A stretch of DNA of 64,000 nt from contig JAGWYN010000002.1 of NCBI GenBank assembly GCA_018969295.1, positions 1 through 64,000 on the forward strand. The letters are read 5' to 3'. The notes beneath the pieces were generated by a model, which was not told the DNA's origin, ran no database searches, and worked only from the letters and a program-made list of their open reading frames with translations. This document shows positions 1-9,464 of this stretch, in pieces (position 1 is the stretch's first letter; each line of letters begins with the position of its first letter). The stretch is from Chloroflexota bacterium. GTDB lineage: Bacteria; Chloroflexota; Anaerolineae; Caldilineales; Caldilineaceae. Made by a program: the position numbers and the translations under genes.

Positions 1-542
1 CGCGCGGTTTTGTCGAAATCAACGAGCTCATGCGCACCAACATCCCCCATATCTATGCGATCGGCGACTGCACCGGCAAGCTGGCGCTGGCCCATGTCGC
101 CAGCGCCATGGCGCTGGTGGCCGCCGAAAGTATTGCCGGGGTGCCGACCCAGCCGATCCCCGCTGACCGCTACCTCTTCATGCCGCGTGCGACTTACTGT
201 GACCCGCAGGTCGCCAGCCTCGGCTACACAGAAGTGCAGGCCAAAGCCAAGGGCTACGAGGTCAAGGTGGGCAAATTCCCCTTCCTGCCCAACGGCAAAG
301 CCCAGGCGCTCGGCGCCAGAACTGGTTTTGTCAAGCTGATCACCGACGCCCGCTACGGCGAGATCCTCGGAGCGCATCTGGTCGGCCCGCAGGTCACCGA
401 ACTGCTGCCCGAGCTGAGCCTGGCCCAGATGATGGAGATCACGCCGTCCGAAATTGCCCGCAACGTGCATGCCCACCCCACCCTGAGCGAAGTCCTGATG
501 GAAGCAGCTCATGCGGTGGAAGGGCATCCAATTCATCTGTGA
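1..542 (+). CDS. lpdA: Dihydrolipoyl dehydrogenase, C-terminal part (cut by window start)
   Basis: The reading frame is open from base 3, so the gene continues upstream of the window; about 179 C-terminal residues are visible. It begins in the FAD-binding segment ([17 protein letters not shown], with the conserved Gly-Asp that contacts FAD) and runs through the dimerisation domain to the active-site dyad HAHPTLSE near the end, typical of class I pyridine nucleotide disulfide oxidoreductases. The enzyme reoxidises lipoamide of 2-oxoacid dehydrogenase complexes or the glycine cleavage system. The disulfide CxxxxC region lies outside the window, so mercuric reductase or a related flavoprotein cannot be fully excluded, but the tail ending EGHPIHL is characteristic of E3. 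Confidence 0.85.
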   Translation, partial: RGFVEINELMRTNIPHIYAIGDCTGKLALAHVASAMALVAAESIAGVPTQPIPADRYLFMPRATYCDPQVASLGYTEVQAKAKGYEVKVGKFPFLPNGKAQALGARTGFVKLITDARYGEILGAHLVGPQVTELLPELSLAQMMEITPSEIARNVHAHPTLSEVLMEAAHAVEGHPIHL

Positions 543-546
543 CCCG

Positions 547-996
547 ATGGCTGCCCACGATGGGTCTGCGCTCCCTGCACCAGCCTTTGCGCTCGATCTG
601 CCGGTCCGTTTTGCCGAGACCGATGCCATGGGGGTCGTGCATCACAGCGCCTATGTGATTTGGATGGAAGCTGCGCGTGTCGCGTGGATGGAGGCAGCCG
701 GTGTCCCCTATGCAGAGATCGCAGCGGGCGGCTACCATTTTTCGGTCACGGGGCTACACGGCGAGTATCGAGCGCCGGCCCGGTTCGGGGAGGTCGTGCG
801 GGTGCAGGTGACGGTGAGCCAGCTGCGGAGCCGGCAGATCTCCTTTGCGTATATTGTCACCAATGCAGCGACAGGCCAGCTGCTGATGACCGGCTCCACA
901 GAGCACATCTGTGTCGACCCGACCGGCAAAATGGCCCGAATCCCGGAAGCGGTTGTGGCCCGTTTTCAGGGCAGAAACAACACAGGCCTGCCATGA
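547..996 (+). CDS. Acyl-CoA thioesterase, 4-hydroxybenzoyl-CoA thioesterase/YbgC-like hotdog fold
   Basis: A 149-residue single-domain protein. The N-terminal VRFAETDAMGVVHHSAYVIW matches the YbgC/4HBT signature in which the Asp of ETDAMG(V/I)VHH is the catalytic acid that hydrolyses acyl-CoA thioesters. I chose the ATG at 547, four bases after the lpdA stop; an in-frame ATG at 511 would add twelve residues overlapping lpdA. Its stop overlaps the next start in an ATGA, so the three genes lpdA, thioesterase and hydrolase look cotranscribed and translationally coupled. The exact acyl substrate cannot be told from sequence. Confidence 0.8.
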   Translation: MAAHDGSALPAPAFALDLPVRFAETDAMGVVHHSAYVIWMEAARVAWMEAAGVPYAEIAAGGYHFSVTGLHGEYRAPARFGEVVRVQVTVSQLRSRQISFAYIVTNAATGQLLMTGSTEHICVDPTGKMARIPEAVVARFQGRNNTGLP

Positions 997-1925
997 TTCA
1001 GGTTGAGCAACACGGCTCGGTCACGGTGATCCGAATGGCACGGGCGATCCTGGGCCGGCCACTTTACTGGACAGCCGCCTACTGGCTGGATGGGTTGCTG
1101 ATCGACAGCGGGCCACGCTGCACCGCGCACGAACTGGTGCGGGTCCTGGACCAGGTGCCGGTGCGACAGATCGCCGTCACCCACAGCCACGAGGACCACA
1201 TCGGCGGGCTGGCGGCGCTGCTGGATCGCTATCCGTCGGCGACTGTCTATGCAGCCCGCCAGGCCCTGCCACAGATCGCAGACCCTGAACTGCTCCAATT
1301 GCACCGCTACCGCCGTTGGGTCTGGGGCTGTCCTGAGCCGGTAGACCGCGTGCAGTCGCTGGATGAGGTGGCGGATCGGCTGTGCACGCCACGGTACACC
1401 CTGCGTGCCGTGGAGACGCCGGGCCACAGCCGCGACCATGTCAGCTATTTTGAACCGTCGTTGCGTTGGCTGTTCTGTGGGGATGCCTTTGTCGGGGGCC
1501 GTGACCTGGCCTGCACCCCAGAGCTGAACCTCTTTGCCGCAGTCAGCAGCTTGCGCACGCTGGCCGCGCTGCGGCCAGAGCGTCTGTTTCCGGGCGACGG
1601 CACTGTCTGCCGCACCCCGCTGCCGGAATTGCTCGGCAAGATTGGGGCCCTGATCCAGCTGGCCGCCGACGTGCAGAAGCTGGTGGCGGACGGACGCACG
1701 ACAGCGGAGATCGTCCAGATGCTGTTCGGCGGGGAGCCCTCTCTGCACTGGTGGACCTTCGGCCACGTTTCGGCGGCCCACCTGGTCGATGCCTGCCGCC
1801 AGTACAACGAGCTGGTGCCGCCGGCCGGGGTAGCCCTGCCCCCCGATATCGCCGAAGGTCGGCGCACCCGGCGTCCCAACTCGTCGACCCGCCGCCCTTC
1901 GGACAGCGGCGACCGCGCCCGCTGA
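993..1925 (+). CDS. Metallo-beta-lactamase-fold hydrolase
   Basis: A 310-residue cytoplasmic protein. The HxHxDH zinc motif appears as THSHEDHIGG at about residue 65, followed by a downstream metal-ligand His in ETPGHSRDHVSYF and the Asp of LFCGDAFVGG, which is the expected spacing for the glyoxalase II/MBL family. A C-terminal helical domain resembles MBL proteins with an extra LACTB2-like tail (HWWTFGHVSAAHLV). The last 25 residues are Arg/Pro-rich and probably disordered. The start ATG at 993 overlaps the stop of the thioesterase. LACTB2-like RNase or thioesterase activity is possible, but the substrate is unknown. Confidence 0.8.
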   Translation: MIQVEQHGSVTVIRMARAILGRPLYWTAAYWLDGLLIDSGPRCTAHELVRVLDQVPVRQIAVTHSHEDHIGGLAALLDRYPSATVYAARQALPQIADPELLQLHRYRRWVWGCPEPVDRVQSLDEVADRLCTPRYTLRAVETPGHSRDHVSYFEPSLRWLFCGDAFVGGRDLACTPELNLFAAVSSLRTLAALRPERLFPGDGTVCRTPLPELLGKIGALIQLAADVQKLVADGRTTAEIVQMLFGGEPSLHWWTFGHVSAAHLVDACRQYNELVPPAGVALPPDIAEGRRTRRPNSSTRRPSDSGDRAR

Positions 1926-1976
1926 GCTCCGGGGAGCGCTCGGCCAGGAGGACTTGTTCAACAAAGGAAGTGCTGC

Positions 1977-2924
1977 ATGCGAGTTCTGATCACCGGCGGC
2001 GCCGGTTTTATCGGCACCCACCTGGCCAACCGGCTCTGTGAACGGGGAAGCATCGTACGGGTCCTGGACGACCTCAGCAGTGGAGACCCAACGAATCTGC
2101 TCTCGGCCGTCCATTTTGCCCGCGGGGATGTGCGCGATGTGCCAAAACTCTGGTCGCTGCTGCAGGGGGTGGAGGTCGTCTTCCATCTGGCCGCCCTGGT
2201 CAGCGTGCCAGCTTCGGTGCTCTACCCGCGCGAATACAACGATGTGAATGTCGGGGGCACGGTCTCTCTGCTCGAAGCCTGCCGGGATGTCGGGGTGAAG
2301 CGGGTCGTGCTGGCCAGCAGCGCGACCATCTACGGGGACCAACGGATCCGTCCGGTCGTCGAGGAGCTGCCTCCGCTGCCGGCAGTTCCTTATGCGGTGA
2401 GCAAACTGGCCGCCGAGCGCTACCTCTTCACGATCGGCCAGCTCAGTGGCTTTGAGACGGTGGCGCTGCGCATTTTTAACGCCTATGGGCCAGGGCAGCC
2501 ACTGCCCCCGACCCATGCCCCCGTGATCCCGCTGTTTATGAAACAGATCGCCGGCCGCGGCTCGGTGATCATCTACGGCAACGGCAGCCAGACACGCGAC
2601 TATGTGTACATCGACGATGTGGTCGACGCGCTGGTCAACGCTGCCACCGCGCCCGCCGTCGACCAGGAGGTGATCAACGTCGGCAGCGGGCAGGAGACCT
2701 CGATGCGCCAGCTGGTCGACCAGATCGGCCATGTGGTGAAGGCAACGGCCCATGTGCTGGAGAACCACGAAACCTCTGGCGGGATCCAGCATCTGGTCGC
2801 TGACCTGACCAAAGCGCGCCAGCTGTTGAACTACCGGCCGCGCACCACGCTGGCGGATGGGCTGCGCCGGTTTTACGATCTGGATCCCCGGATGCAGGTG
2901 CGCCAGGGCAGGGTGCTGGCCTGA
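1977..2924 (+). CDS. NAD-dependent sugar epimerase/dehydratase (GalE/UDP-glucose 4-epimerase-like)
   Basis: An extended short-chain dehydrogenase of 315 residues. The Rossmann GxxGxxG is at the N-terminus ([12 protein letters not shown]), the catalytic triad is seen as the Ser in LASSATIYG and the Tyr/Lys in [12 protein letters not shown], and the substrate-binding region has IFNAYGPGQ and [13 protein letters not shown]. This fits nucleotide-sugar 4-epimerases acting on UDP-glucose or UDP-N-acetylglucosamine for surface glycan synthesis. A GGA ribosome site precedes the ATG. The stop overlaps the mltG start by one base (TGATG), linking a sugar-nucleotide enzyme to a cell-wall enzyme. Substrate specificity is inferred only at family level. 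Confidence 0.85.
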   Translation: MRVLITGGAGFIGTHLANRLCERGSIVRVLDDLSSGDPTNLLSAVHFARGDVRDVPKLWSLLQGVEVVFHLAALVSVPASVLYPREYNDVNVGGTVSLLEACRDVGVKRVVLASSATIYGDQRIRPVVEELPPLPAVPYAVSKLAAERYLFTIGQLSGFETVALRIFNAYGPGQPLPPTHAPVIPLFMKQIAGRGSVIIYGNGSQTRDYVYIDDVVDALVNAATAPAVDQEVINVGSGQETSMRQLVDQIGHVVKATAHVLENHETSGGIQHLVADLTKARQLLNYRPRTTLADGLRRFYDLDPRMQVRQGRVLA

Positions 2925-4036
2925 TGGGTATCTTCTGGCGTACCTGCGCCGCGCTGTTCGGCGTGGCGCTGCTGTTGGCAGCCTGCTCGCGCGGGGGGGC
3001 CGGGCTGGATCTCTACCTGCGCGCCAATCAGGCAGGGCTGGACCGGCCCGCCAGCGTCGACACACGGACGGTGCGGTTCGATGTGCTCCCCGGCACCCCA
3101 GCCCGCACTGTCGGCCAGCAGCTTGAACAGGCAGGGCTGATCCGCGATGCCACCCTCTTCGAGGCCTATGTGCGGGTCCACGGGCTGGACGGCCAGCTGG
3201 CCAGCGGCACGACGGTGCTGGCCCCTTCCATGACCCTGCGCCAGGTGATCGCAGCGCTGACCCAGCCCGTGCAGGCAGCCTCAGCGTTCCGTGTCACCCT
3301 TCTGGAAGGCTGGCGCGTCGAACAGACGGCAGATTTTCTGAGCAGCGCTGACCGGCTGGGCCCAGAAGAGGCTGCCCGCTACCGTGCGTTGGCGGTAGAC
3401 AGCGCTTTGGGAGCGCTCGACCCGGCCCGTTATGCTTTTTTGCAGCAGCGGCCGGCCGGTGCCTCGCTGGAGGGCTATCTGTTCCCAGACACCTATCTGC
3501 TCCCGGCGGTCAGCCCCACCGCAGAGGATCTGCTCAGCCGCCAGCTCGATGTCTTTGCCCAGCGAGTTCTGCCCCTCTACCAGGAAGCGTACACCGGCGG
3601 GCGCACCCAGCTGGCGCTGCATGCAGTGCTGACCCTGGCCTCAATCGTGGAACGGGAGGCAGTGGTGGCAGCGGAACGACCTGCGATCGCGGGGGTCTAT
3701 CTCAACCGTCTGGCCAGTGGCATGAAGCTGGATGCCGACCCGACGGTTCAATATGCGCTGGGCTACCAGCCGGACAGCAGCCAGTGGTGGAAGAGCCCGA
3801 TCTTTCTGGAAGAGTACAGCTCGGTGGAGAGCCCCTACAACACCTACCTCTACACAGGGCTGCCCCCCGGCCCGATTGCGGCGCCGGGGCTGAGCAGCAT
3901 TGCAGCCGTGCTGGATCCGGCCGAGCACGGCTACTTCTACTTTGTAGCGACAGCCGACGGCAGCGGCAGCCATGTCTTTGCTGCCACCTACGCCGAACAC
4001 GAACAAAATGTCCGCCGCTATCTGGGCGTCCCCTAG
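2924..4036 (+). CDS. mltG: Endolytic murein transglycosylase MltG (YceG-like)
   Basis: A 370-residue protein with an N-terminal hydrophobic segment ending in a lipobox-like LLAACS, so it is probably lipid-anchored rather than held by the transmembrane helix of E. coli MltG. The YceG domain is complete: a LysM-like fold ([20 protein letters not shown]), then PDTYLLP, the catalytic Glu in [19 protein letters not shown] and the signature [18 protein letters not shown]. MltG cleaves nascent glycan strands and sets glycan length. It overlaps the upstream epimerase by one base and converges on the DsbA-like gene with only 24 bases between the stops. Confidence 0.9.
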   Translation: MGIFWRTCAALFGVALLLAACSRGGAGLDLYLRANQAGLDRPASVDTRTVRFDVLPGTPARTVGQQLEQAGLIRDATLFEAYVRVHGLDGQLASGTTVLAPSMTLRQVIAALTQPVQAASAFRVTLLEGWRVEQTADFLSSADRLGPEEAARYRALAVDSALGALDPARYAFLQQRPAGASLEGYLFPDTYLLPAVSPTAEDLLSRQLDVFAQRVLPLYQEAYTGGRTQLALHAVLTLASIVEREAVVAAERPAIAGVYLNRLASGMKLDADPTVQYALGYQPDSSQWWKSPIFLEEYSSVESPYNTYLYTGLPPGPIAAPGLSSIAAVLDPAEHGYFYFVATADGSGSHVFAATYAEHEQNVRRYLGVP

Positions 4037-4060
4037 ACCAGAGCGCGGCGGACAGAGTCC

Positions 4061-5467
4061 CTACTGCACCTGGTCCAGGATCTCCTGGAGGGCCTGGGTG
4101 AACGTTTCCACCGGCAGTGCGCCCTGGACGATCCGCCCCTCCCCGTTGAAGAGCACAATAAAGCTCGGCGTGCCCTGCACGAAGGGGGCACCGTCGTTCA
4201 GGTCGCTGCTGACCCGTTCGGCCATTGCCGGGTCGCTGAAGCAGGCGGTGAAGGCGTCTGGGTCGAGGTCGAGCTGAGCAGCCAGATCGACAAAAATTGG
4301 GGTCGGGTCGCCGATCGACCAGCTGCTGACCGTCTCGAAGAGCAGATCGTGCATTTCCCAGAATTTTTCCTGTTCGCCGGCGCACTCAGCGGCCACACCG
4401 GCTGCCGGGGCCTGAGGGTGGTTCTGAAGGGGGAAGTGTTTGAAGACCCAGCGGACGGCACCGCTGTCGACAAACTGTTCGTCGAGCGCTGGCTGGGTTT
4501 CCAGGGTGTGCTGGCGGCAGAAGGGGCACTGAAAATCAGAAAATTCGATCACGACCACCTTGGCGTCTGGGCTGCCCCGCTGCCAGTCACCGGCCAGATT
4601 GGCGCCGGGCCGGTCGGGGTCGGGCTGCCACCCCTCGGCGGTCGCCCACACCGGGATCTGTGCATTGCCAGCCTCAGGCTCGGTTGCACCTGCGGGAACT
4701 TCGCCGGCCAGCAGCGCGTCGATGTAGCCGGCAAAGCTGGCAAAGGGCTGGGCACCGACCAGCAGATAATTGGCCCCGCTGCGGTCGACAAAATTGAAGC
4801 TGGGGGTGCCGGAGACACCCAGCTGCTGCCCCTCGGCCAGCGCCGCCTCGATCCAGCCTTGTTTGTCTGCCTGTTCAGTCTCCATACAGCGGTTGTACAG
4901 AGTCAGATCCGCCCCGACTTCGCTGGCCAGCCGCTCCAGAACGGCCAGCGGCTCCAGTGCGTTGCTCCATTCGGTCTGGCTCTGAAAAAGTCTGGCATGC
5001 ATCTCCCAGTAGAGCGCAGCCCCCTGGTCGGCGACGCAGAGACTGGCGGTGTGGGCTGCTGGCGCATTGGGATGCAGTGACTCGATCGGGAAGTCCCGGA
5101 AGATGACCCGCAGCTGTCCGGAACGGACGTAGGTCTCGTTGAGTGCGGCTTCGGTCTGGACAAAATGGCGGGCACAGAAAGGACATTCGTAGTCGCTGTA
5201 CTCGTACAAGGTCACGGCTGCATTGGGGTCACCGCGGAACGGATAACCCTCTTCCGTAAAGCCTACCGGCATTCCCTCATAGGTTTCGTCCGGGAGAGGG
5301 AGCCGTTCGGCTTCTGCTGCAGCGGGAGCCGCAGCGGTCTCCGCAGCGGGAGCCGCGACGGCTCCTGTATTGTCGGCGGTCGGGCGGATCGGTGTACAGC
5401 CTGCCAGCCACACGAGCACAAACAACAAGATGGCGGGAAGAGAGCGGGAAGACAGTGGTGTTTTCAT
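4061..5467 (-). CDS. Exported lipoprotein with two DsbA-like thioredoxin domains in tandem
   Basis: A 468-residue protein with a signal peptide and lipobox ending at Cys24 (WLAGC). Two DsbA/thioredoxin-4 domains follow, each with a CPFC active site: C95-PF-C98 in [11 protein letters not shown] and C314-PF-C317 in [11 protein letters not shown]. Each has its own cis-Pro segment (SGTPSFNF and QGTPSFIV). The domains are separated by a linker near residue 250. It should act as an extracytoplasmic thiol oxidase or isomerase. Single-domain BdbD/DsbA proteins are about 200-250 residues, so this is a fusion or internal duplication. No DsbB or VKOR partner lies nearby. Glutathione-S-transferase-type alternatives do not fit. 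Confidence 0.85.
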   Translation of the reverse strand: MKTPLSSRSLPAILLFVLVWLAGCTPIRPTADNTGAVAAPAAETAAAPAAAEAERLPLPDETYEGMPVGFTEEGYPFRGDPNAAVTLYEYSDYECPFCARHFVQTEAALNETYVRSGQLRVIFRDFPIESLHPNAPAAHTASLCVADQGAALYWEMHARLFQSQTEWSNALEPLAVLERLASEVGADLTLYNRCMETEQADKQGWIEAALAEGQQLGVSGTPSFNFVDRSGANYLLVGAQPFASFAGYIDALLAGEVPAGATEPEAGNAQIPVWATAEGWQPDPDRPGANLAGDWQRGSPDAKVVVIEFSDFQCPFCRQHTLETQPALDEQFVDSGAVRWVFKHFPLQNHPQAPAAGVAAECAGEQEKFWEMHDLLFETVSSWSIGDPTPIFVDLAAQLDLDPDAFTACFSDPAMAERVSSDLNDGAPFVQGTPSFIVLFNGEGRIVQGALPVETFTQALQEILDQVQ

Positions 5468-5583
5468 GGAAGACTCCTGTTTTTGAAAAAACGATCGGGT
5501 TGTCTACGACGTCACACAGAGACCACGCAGTTCTGCTGCCGAAGGGCAGCTTTTGGGGGGGCAGCGGCTGCACGCCAGCCCGG

Positions 5584-6966
5584 TCAGGCTCGTTCTGCCA
5601 GCCAGCTTCGCAGGTGGGCGATCTGGGCCAGCACGGCGCGGCGGCTGGTCCCCCCGGCCACGTCGCGACGTTCGACACTCTGCTCGAAGCTCCACACCTC
5701 CTCGACATCGGCCGCAAAGGCTTTATGCAGCTTTTGCAAGTCTGCCAACGTCAGCTCTGGCAGGGTCACGCACTGCACCTCTGCCATGCGGACGGCAGCC
5801 CCGGCGATGTGATGGGATTCCCGAAAAGGCACCCCACGGCGGACCAGGTACTCGGCGAGGTCGGTGGCCAGCATCTCTGGGGAGAGGGCAGCCCGCATCG
5901 CAGCGGGGCGGGTCTGCAAGGTGGAGAGGACCCCACAGGCAATCTGGAGCGACCCGCTCATGCTGGCGACTGCATCGAAGAGTGGTTCTTTGTCTTCTTG
6001 CAGATCCTTGTTGTAGGTACTTGGCAGCCCTTTGAGGGTCATGACCAGGCCGGTGAGGTGGCCGACCAGGCGGCCCGATTTCCCGCGCAAAAGCTCCAAG
6101 GCGTCGGGATTTTTTTTCTGCGGCATCAGGCTGCTCCCCGTGCTGTAGGCGTCAGCCAGTTTCACAAAGCCAAACTCACGGCTGCTGTAAAGAATCAGAT
6201 CTTCGGCCAGCCGGCTCAGGTGCACCATCGTCAGTGTGGCCCAGAACAAAAATTCGACGATAAAATCGCGGTCGCTGACCCCGTCCATGCTGTTCTGGGT
6301 AATCCCGGCAAAGCCCAGCTCTGCGGCCAGCAGCTCGCGGTCGATGGCGAAGGGGTTACCGGCCAACGCGCCGCTGCCCAGCGGCATCAGATTGACGCGC
6401 GCAGCCAGTTCATCCAGCCGCTGGGCATCGCGCTGCCAGGCCCAGGCATGGCTGAGCAGCCAGTGGCTCCAGCGCACCGGCTGCGCTGGCTGCAGATGGG
6501 TGTAGCCGGGCAGCAACAGGTCGATCTCTTCTCCGGCCCGTTCGACGGCAGCGGCGATCAGCTGCTCCAAATGGGTGCGCAAATGGACGATCTCTGCGCG
6601 CAGCCAGAGACGTACATCGGTCGCAACCTGGTCGTTGCGGCTGCGCCCAGTGTGCAGCTTGCCGGCCACTGCGCCGATCCGTTCGGTCAGCCGGCGCTCG
6701 TTGGCAGTGTGAATATCTTCGTCTTCCTCTTGCAGGACGAAGGTGCCGCTCTCCCATTCAGCGGCGATCGCTTCCAACCCGTCGACGATCTCCGTCCGCT
6801 CGCTCTGTGTCAGCAAGCCACTCCGCTCCAGCGCGTGCGCGTACGCCTGGCTGCCGCGAAGATCGACTGCCCAGAGTTGGCGATCAAAGCGGATCGAAGC
6901 GTTGAATGCCTCCATCAGCGGATCGGTCTTGCCAGTAAAGCGTCCACCCCAAAGCTTTTTGGTCAC
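5584..6966 (-). CDS. argH: Argininosuccinate lyase
   Basis: A 460-residue protein of normal family length. The fumarase/aspartase superfamily signature [12 protein letters not shown] is present near residue 280, and the N-terminus [21 protein letters not shown] is typical of ArgH. It cleaves argininosuccinate to arginine and fumarate in the last step of arginine synthesis. The open frame extends far upstream, but I take the GTG at 6966, which has GGAG five bases before it and starts the protein where ArgH proteins start. The ribosome site lies at the very end of the upstream CPBP gene, suggesting an operon. No other arg gene is in the window. Confidence 0.93.
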   Translation of the reverse strand: MTKKLWGGRFTGKTDPLMEAFNASIRFDRQLWAVDLRGSQAYAHALERSGLLTQSERTEIVDGLEAIAAEWESGTFVLQEEDEDIHTANERRLTERIGAVAGKLHTGRSRNDQVATDVRLWLRAEIVHLRTHLEQLIAAAVERAGEEIDLLLPGYTHLQPAQPVRWSHWLLSHAWAWQRDAQRLDELAARVNLMPLGSGALAGNPFAIDRELLAAELGFAGITQNSMDGVSDRDFIVEFLFWATLTMVHLSRLAEDLILYSSREFGFVKLADAYSTGSSLMPQKKNPDALELLRGKSGRLVGHLTGLVMTLKGLPSTYNKDLQEDKEPLFDAVASMSGSLQIACGVLSTLQTRPAAMRAALSPEMLATDLAEYLVRRGVPFRESHHIAGAAVRMAEVQCVTLPELTLADLQKLHKAFAADVEEVWSFEQSVERRDVAGGTSRRAVLAQIAHLRSWLAERA

Positions 6967-6977
6967 AACAGCTCCTT

Positions 6978-7988
6978 TCAAATTCTTGTACTTTCCTTCC
7001 CCTGCCTTTGGGCAGGGGAATCTTGCCCCCACCCCCCGTTTTTGTTGACCCGCAACCGGCGCAGCGACAGGTCTCCGTAGCGCCACCGGACCCAGCCGGC
7101 GATCGCCGCCATCCCTGCCACGGTCGCCAGGATTCCCAGCAGGCCAGCCTCCGGGCCGAATGCCCCGCCGGTCCACAGATCGGGGCCTTGCTCCTGGACG
7201 GCGATGACTGTGGTTCTGAATTGCATCTTCCCGCTGACTGCAAACCCATAGATGTTGCCCTGCACCAGATTCCAGGTCAGGTGCAGGCCGATCGGCAGGG
7301 CCAGCTCGCCGGTCAGCACGTAGGCCAGCCCGAACATCCCCCCCATCAGGGTCAAGTTGACGGTGCTCACCCAGGTCGCATGTGGGTTGTCCACATGCAG
7401 CAGACCAAAGATCAACGATGAGAAGAGCCAGGCGGCCAGCACTGCCGGGATATAGCCGAACGCCAGCAACCCTTCGGTGAAGTTGAGAATCTGGTTGCCG
7501 CGCGTCAGCAGTTCTTCGGCCACAGCCACGACCAGATAGAGAATGAGGGGGGCGAGAAAAGCCACCCCCCATCCCAGCCAGTGTGGATCGCTGCGCCAGA
7601 CCCCGACCACCGCCACCCAGCCAGCCTGCCACTGCACCGCAAAGACCAACGCCATCAACGCGGCCCCCAGCAGCAGGCCGAAGCCGAGATCCAGCCACCA
7701 GCCCGCCGAAAAATGCCACCCGTAGTCGGCAAACGCCCGACGGTCGATCAGGCGGGCAATCCCCCAACCAGCAACCAGGATGATCAACAGACGGATCAGG
7801 TTGAGCAGGCTCGTCTGCAGCCACACCCAGTCTGCGGATACCTGGGCGAAGAAGGTGTGCGCCAGGAGCGTGTGGGCGACAGCAGGCCCGTACCCCCAGG
7901 CCCCAAAAAAGAGAAGAGCCCGGCCAGCCGCGTTCAGACGTCCGTCTGCGCCCACCCATCCGGGTCTGTCACGACGAGCCAGCCGCAC
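6978..7988 (-). CDS. CPBP-family intramembrane protease (CAAX protease/bacteriocin-processing type)
   Basis: About 336 residues with roughly eight hydrophobic helices. All three CPBP (ABI) motifs are visible in order: AEELLTRG (the EExxxR motif), FGLLHVDNP (FxxxH) and HLTWNLVQG (HxxxN), which form the buried glutamate/histidine active site. Family members process prenylated or secreted peptides, but most bacterial ones have no known substrate. The start is uncertain: the frame is open into the aminotransferase gene, and GTG 7988 is the first candidate after that gene's stop. The 3' end contains a perfect 10-bp hairpin (6997-7020) that encodes the last residues. Confidence 0.8.
   Translation of the reverse strand: MRLARRDRPGWVGADGRLNAAGRALLFFGAWGYGPAVAHTLLAHTFFAQVSADWVWLQTSLLNLIRLLIILVAGWGIARLIDRRAFADYGWHFSAGWWLDLGFGLLLGAALMALVFAVQWQAGWVAVVGVWRSDPHWLGWGVAFLAPLILYLVVAVAEELLTRGNQILNFTEGLLAFGYIPAVLAAWLFSSLIFGLLHVDNPHATWVSTVNLTLMGGMFGLAYVLTGELALPIGLHLTWNLVQGNIYGFAVSGKMQFRTTVIAVQEQGPDLWTGGAFGPEAGLLGILATVAGMAAIAGWVRWRYGDLSLRRLRVNKNGGWGQDSPAQRQGKESTRI
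6997..7020. repeat. REP-like palindrome, copy 1
   Basis: Perfect 10-bp hairpin TTCCCCTGCC-TTTG-GGCAGGGGAA at the 3' end of the CPBP gene, just before the argH ribosome site. Confidence 0.65.
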
Positions 7989-7998
7989 CGTCTGTGCT

Positions 7999-9246
7999 CT
8001 ATCCGTACTTGCGCACAAAACGTGCCATTCGTTCCAGCGCAATCTGGATCTGCTCGATGCTGGCGGCGTAGGCGCAGCGGACATGGCCTTCCCCTCCTTT
8101 GCCGAAGGCACTGCCCGGGATCACCGCCACATGTTCTTCGAAGAGCAGCCGTTCGCAGAATTCGTGCTCGTTCATCCCAGTCGCCCGGATGCTGGGAAAG
8201 GCATAAAAAGCGCCTTTGGGTTCAAAACAGTCCAGCCCAATCTGGTTCAACCCGGTGTAGATCAAGCGACGCCGAACGTCGTAGCTTTCGACCATCTGCC
8301 GTACATACGCTTCGACAGCCGGGTCGGTGAAGGCGGCCAGTGCAGCCTCCTGGCCGGTGGTGGGTGCTGACATGATCAGGTACTGGTGGATCTTGCGCAT
8401 CGCCCCGATCAGGTCAGCAGGACCGGCTGCATAGCCAATGCGCCAGCCGGTCATGGCATAGTCTTTGCTCATCCCTCCCAGATGGATCGTCCGTCGGGCC
8501 ATCCCTGGGAGGGATGCGAACATGATGTGCCGGTGGTCTCCGTAGACCAGTCGGTCGTAGATTTCATCTGAAATGACCAGGAGGTCATGTTCTTCGGCGA
8601 TGCGGGCGATCTCCAGCATGCCGTTCAAGTCCATGACAGCGCCGGTAGGGTTGTTGGGGAAGCCGATCAGCAGCAGCTTGGTGCGCGGGGTGATGGCAGC
8701 CCGGATCGCTTCGGGGCGAATGGTGAAATGGTCGCTGGCATAGGTTGGCAGGTCGACGACGGTGCCCCCCGCCAGGAGGACGCTGGCCATGTAGCTGACA
8801 AAGCAGGGTTGGGGCACGATCACCTCATCCCCAGGGTCCAGCAGCGCCTGCATGGCCAGGTACATCGCCTCGCTGACCCCTACAGTGATCAGGAGTTCAT
8901 GTTCTACATCGTAGGCAGGTCCACCGTAGAGGCGCTGGAGCATCTGCACCACGGCTTCGCGCAGCGCGTAGGTGCCCGAATTGGAGGTATAGGAGGTCTG
9001 TCCATGCTGGAGGCTGCGGATTCCGGCCTGCAGGATGGGGGAGGGGGTGACGAAGTCGGGTTCGCCGATCCCGAGGCTGACCACATCTTCCATCGATGCG
9101 GCGATGTCAAAATACTTGCGAATCCCAGAAGGGGGGACGGCCAGTACCCGCTGGCTCAGGCGGCCCATCAGCGGGCGCAGGGAGCCCTTGTGGCCATTGA
9201 TGGCTGTTTGGGAAGCCACTGGTTCAGCAAAAATGGAGAGAGTCAT
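7999..9246 (-). CDS. PLP-dependent class I/II aminotransferase
   Basis: 415 residues of fold-type I aminotransferase. The PLP-binding lysine lies in GGMSKDYAMTGWRIGY, the substrate/PLP contacts in FPNNPTGAV and ISDEIYDRL, and VGVSEAMYLAMQALLDPGDEV is the usual large-domain motif. It resembles aspartate/aromatic aminotransferases of the AspC/PatA group; the exact amino donor cannot be decided. I chose ATG 9246, preceded by AAAGGTG. The roughly 35 residues before the core motif RVLAVPPSGIRKYFD are an extension, and an internal ATG could also serve. The gene is followed closely by the CPBP protease and argH on the same strand. Confidence 0.85.
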   Translation of the reverse strand: MTLSIFAEPVASQTAINGHKGSLRPLMGRLSQRVLAVPPSGIRKYFDIAASMEDVVSLGIGEPDFVTPSPILQAGIRSLQHGQTSYTSNSGTYALREAVVQMLQRLYGGPAYDVEHELLITVGVSEAMYLAMQALLDPGDEVIVPQPCFVSYMASVLLAGGTVVDLPTYASDHFTIRPEAIRAAITPRTKLLLIGFPNNPTGAVMDLNGMLEIARIAEEHDLLVISDEIYDRLVYGDHRHIMFASLPGMARRTIHLGGMSKDYAMTGWRIGYAAGPADLIGAMRKIHQYLIMSAPTTGQEAALAAFTDPAVEAYVRQMVESYDVRRRLIYTGLNQIGLDCFEPKGAFYAFPSIRATGMNEHEFCERLLFEEHVAVIPGSAFGKGGEGHVRCAYAASIEQIQIALERMARFVRKYG

Positions 9247-9464
9247 CACAACAACACCTTTCTGGTGGATTGAACTGGGGAAAGCTACCGATCCGAACGC
9301 AGCGGAAATCCGTTCGGTTCCGGCGCGTTCTTTCGACACTGGCCATGGCCGGTGAGCGCCGCTCACAACCTGCGGTCCGGCTTACACCGCAAGTTGCCGG
9401 CCTGTAGCTGTGGCCATTCCCCCGACACCAGCACCTCTTTGCACGGTTTGCATTGCCCCTTCTG

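Noticed and set aside
966..3065. Long minus-strand open frame opposite the thioesterase to epimerase region
   Set aside because: Composition is Arg/Gln/His-rich with no domain, and the plus strand has well-supported genes; it is an antisense shadow of GC-rich coding DNA.
5533..5556. Terminator GCTGCC-GAA-GGGCAGC with four T before argH stop
   Set aside because: It reads as a terminator only on the plus strand, where no gene ends; on the minus strand there is no U-tract.
5392..7080. Long plus-strand open frame opposite argH
   Set aside because: Antisense to argH, with no recognisable motif; caused by codon bias.
9247..9464. Small gene between gatA and the aminotransferase
   Set aside because: Short frames exist on both strands, but none has a ribosome site or protein-like composition; I see nothing certain in this gap.
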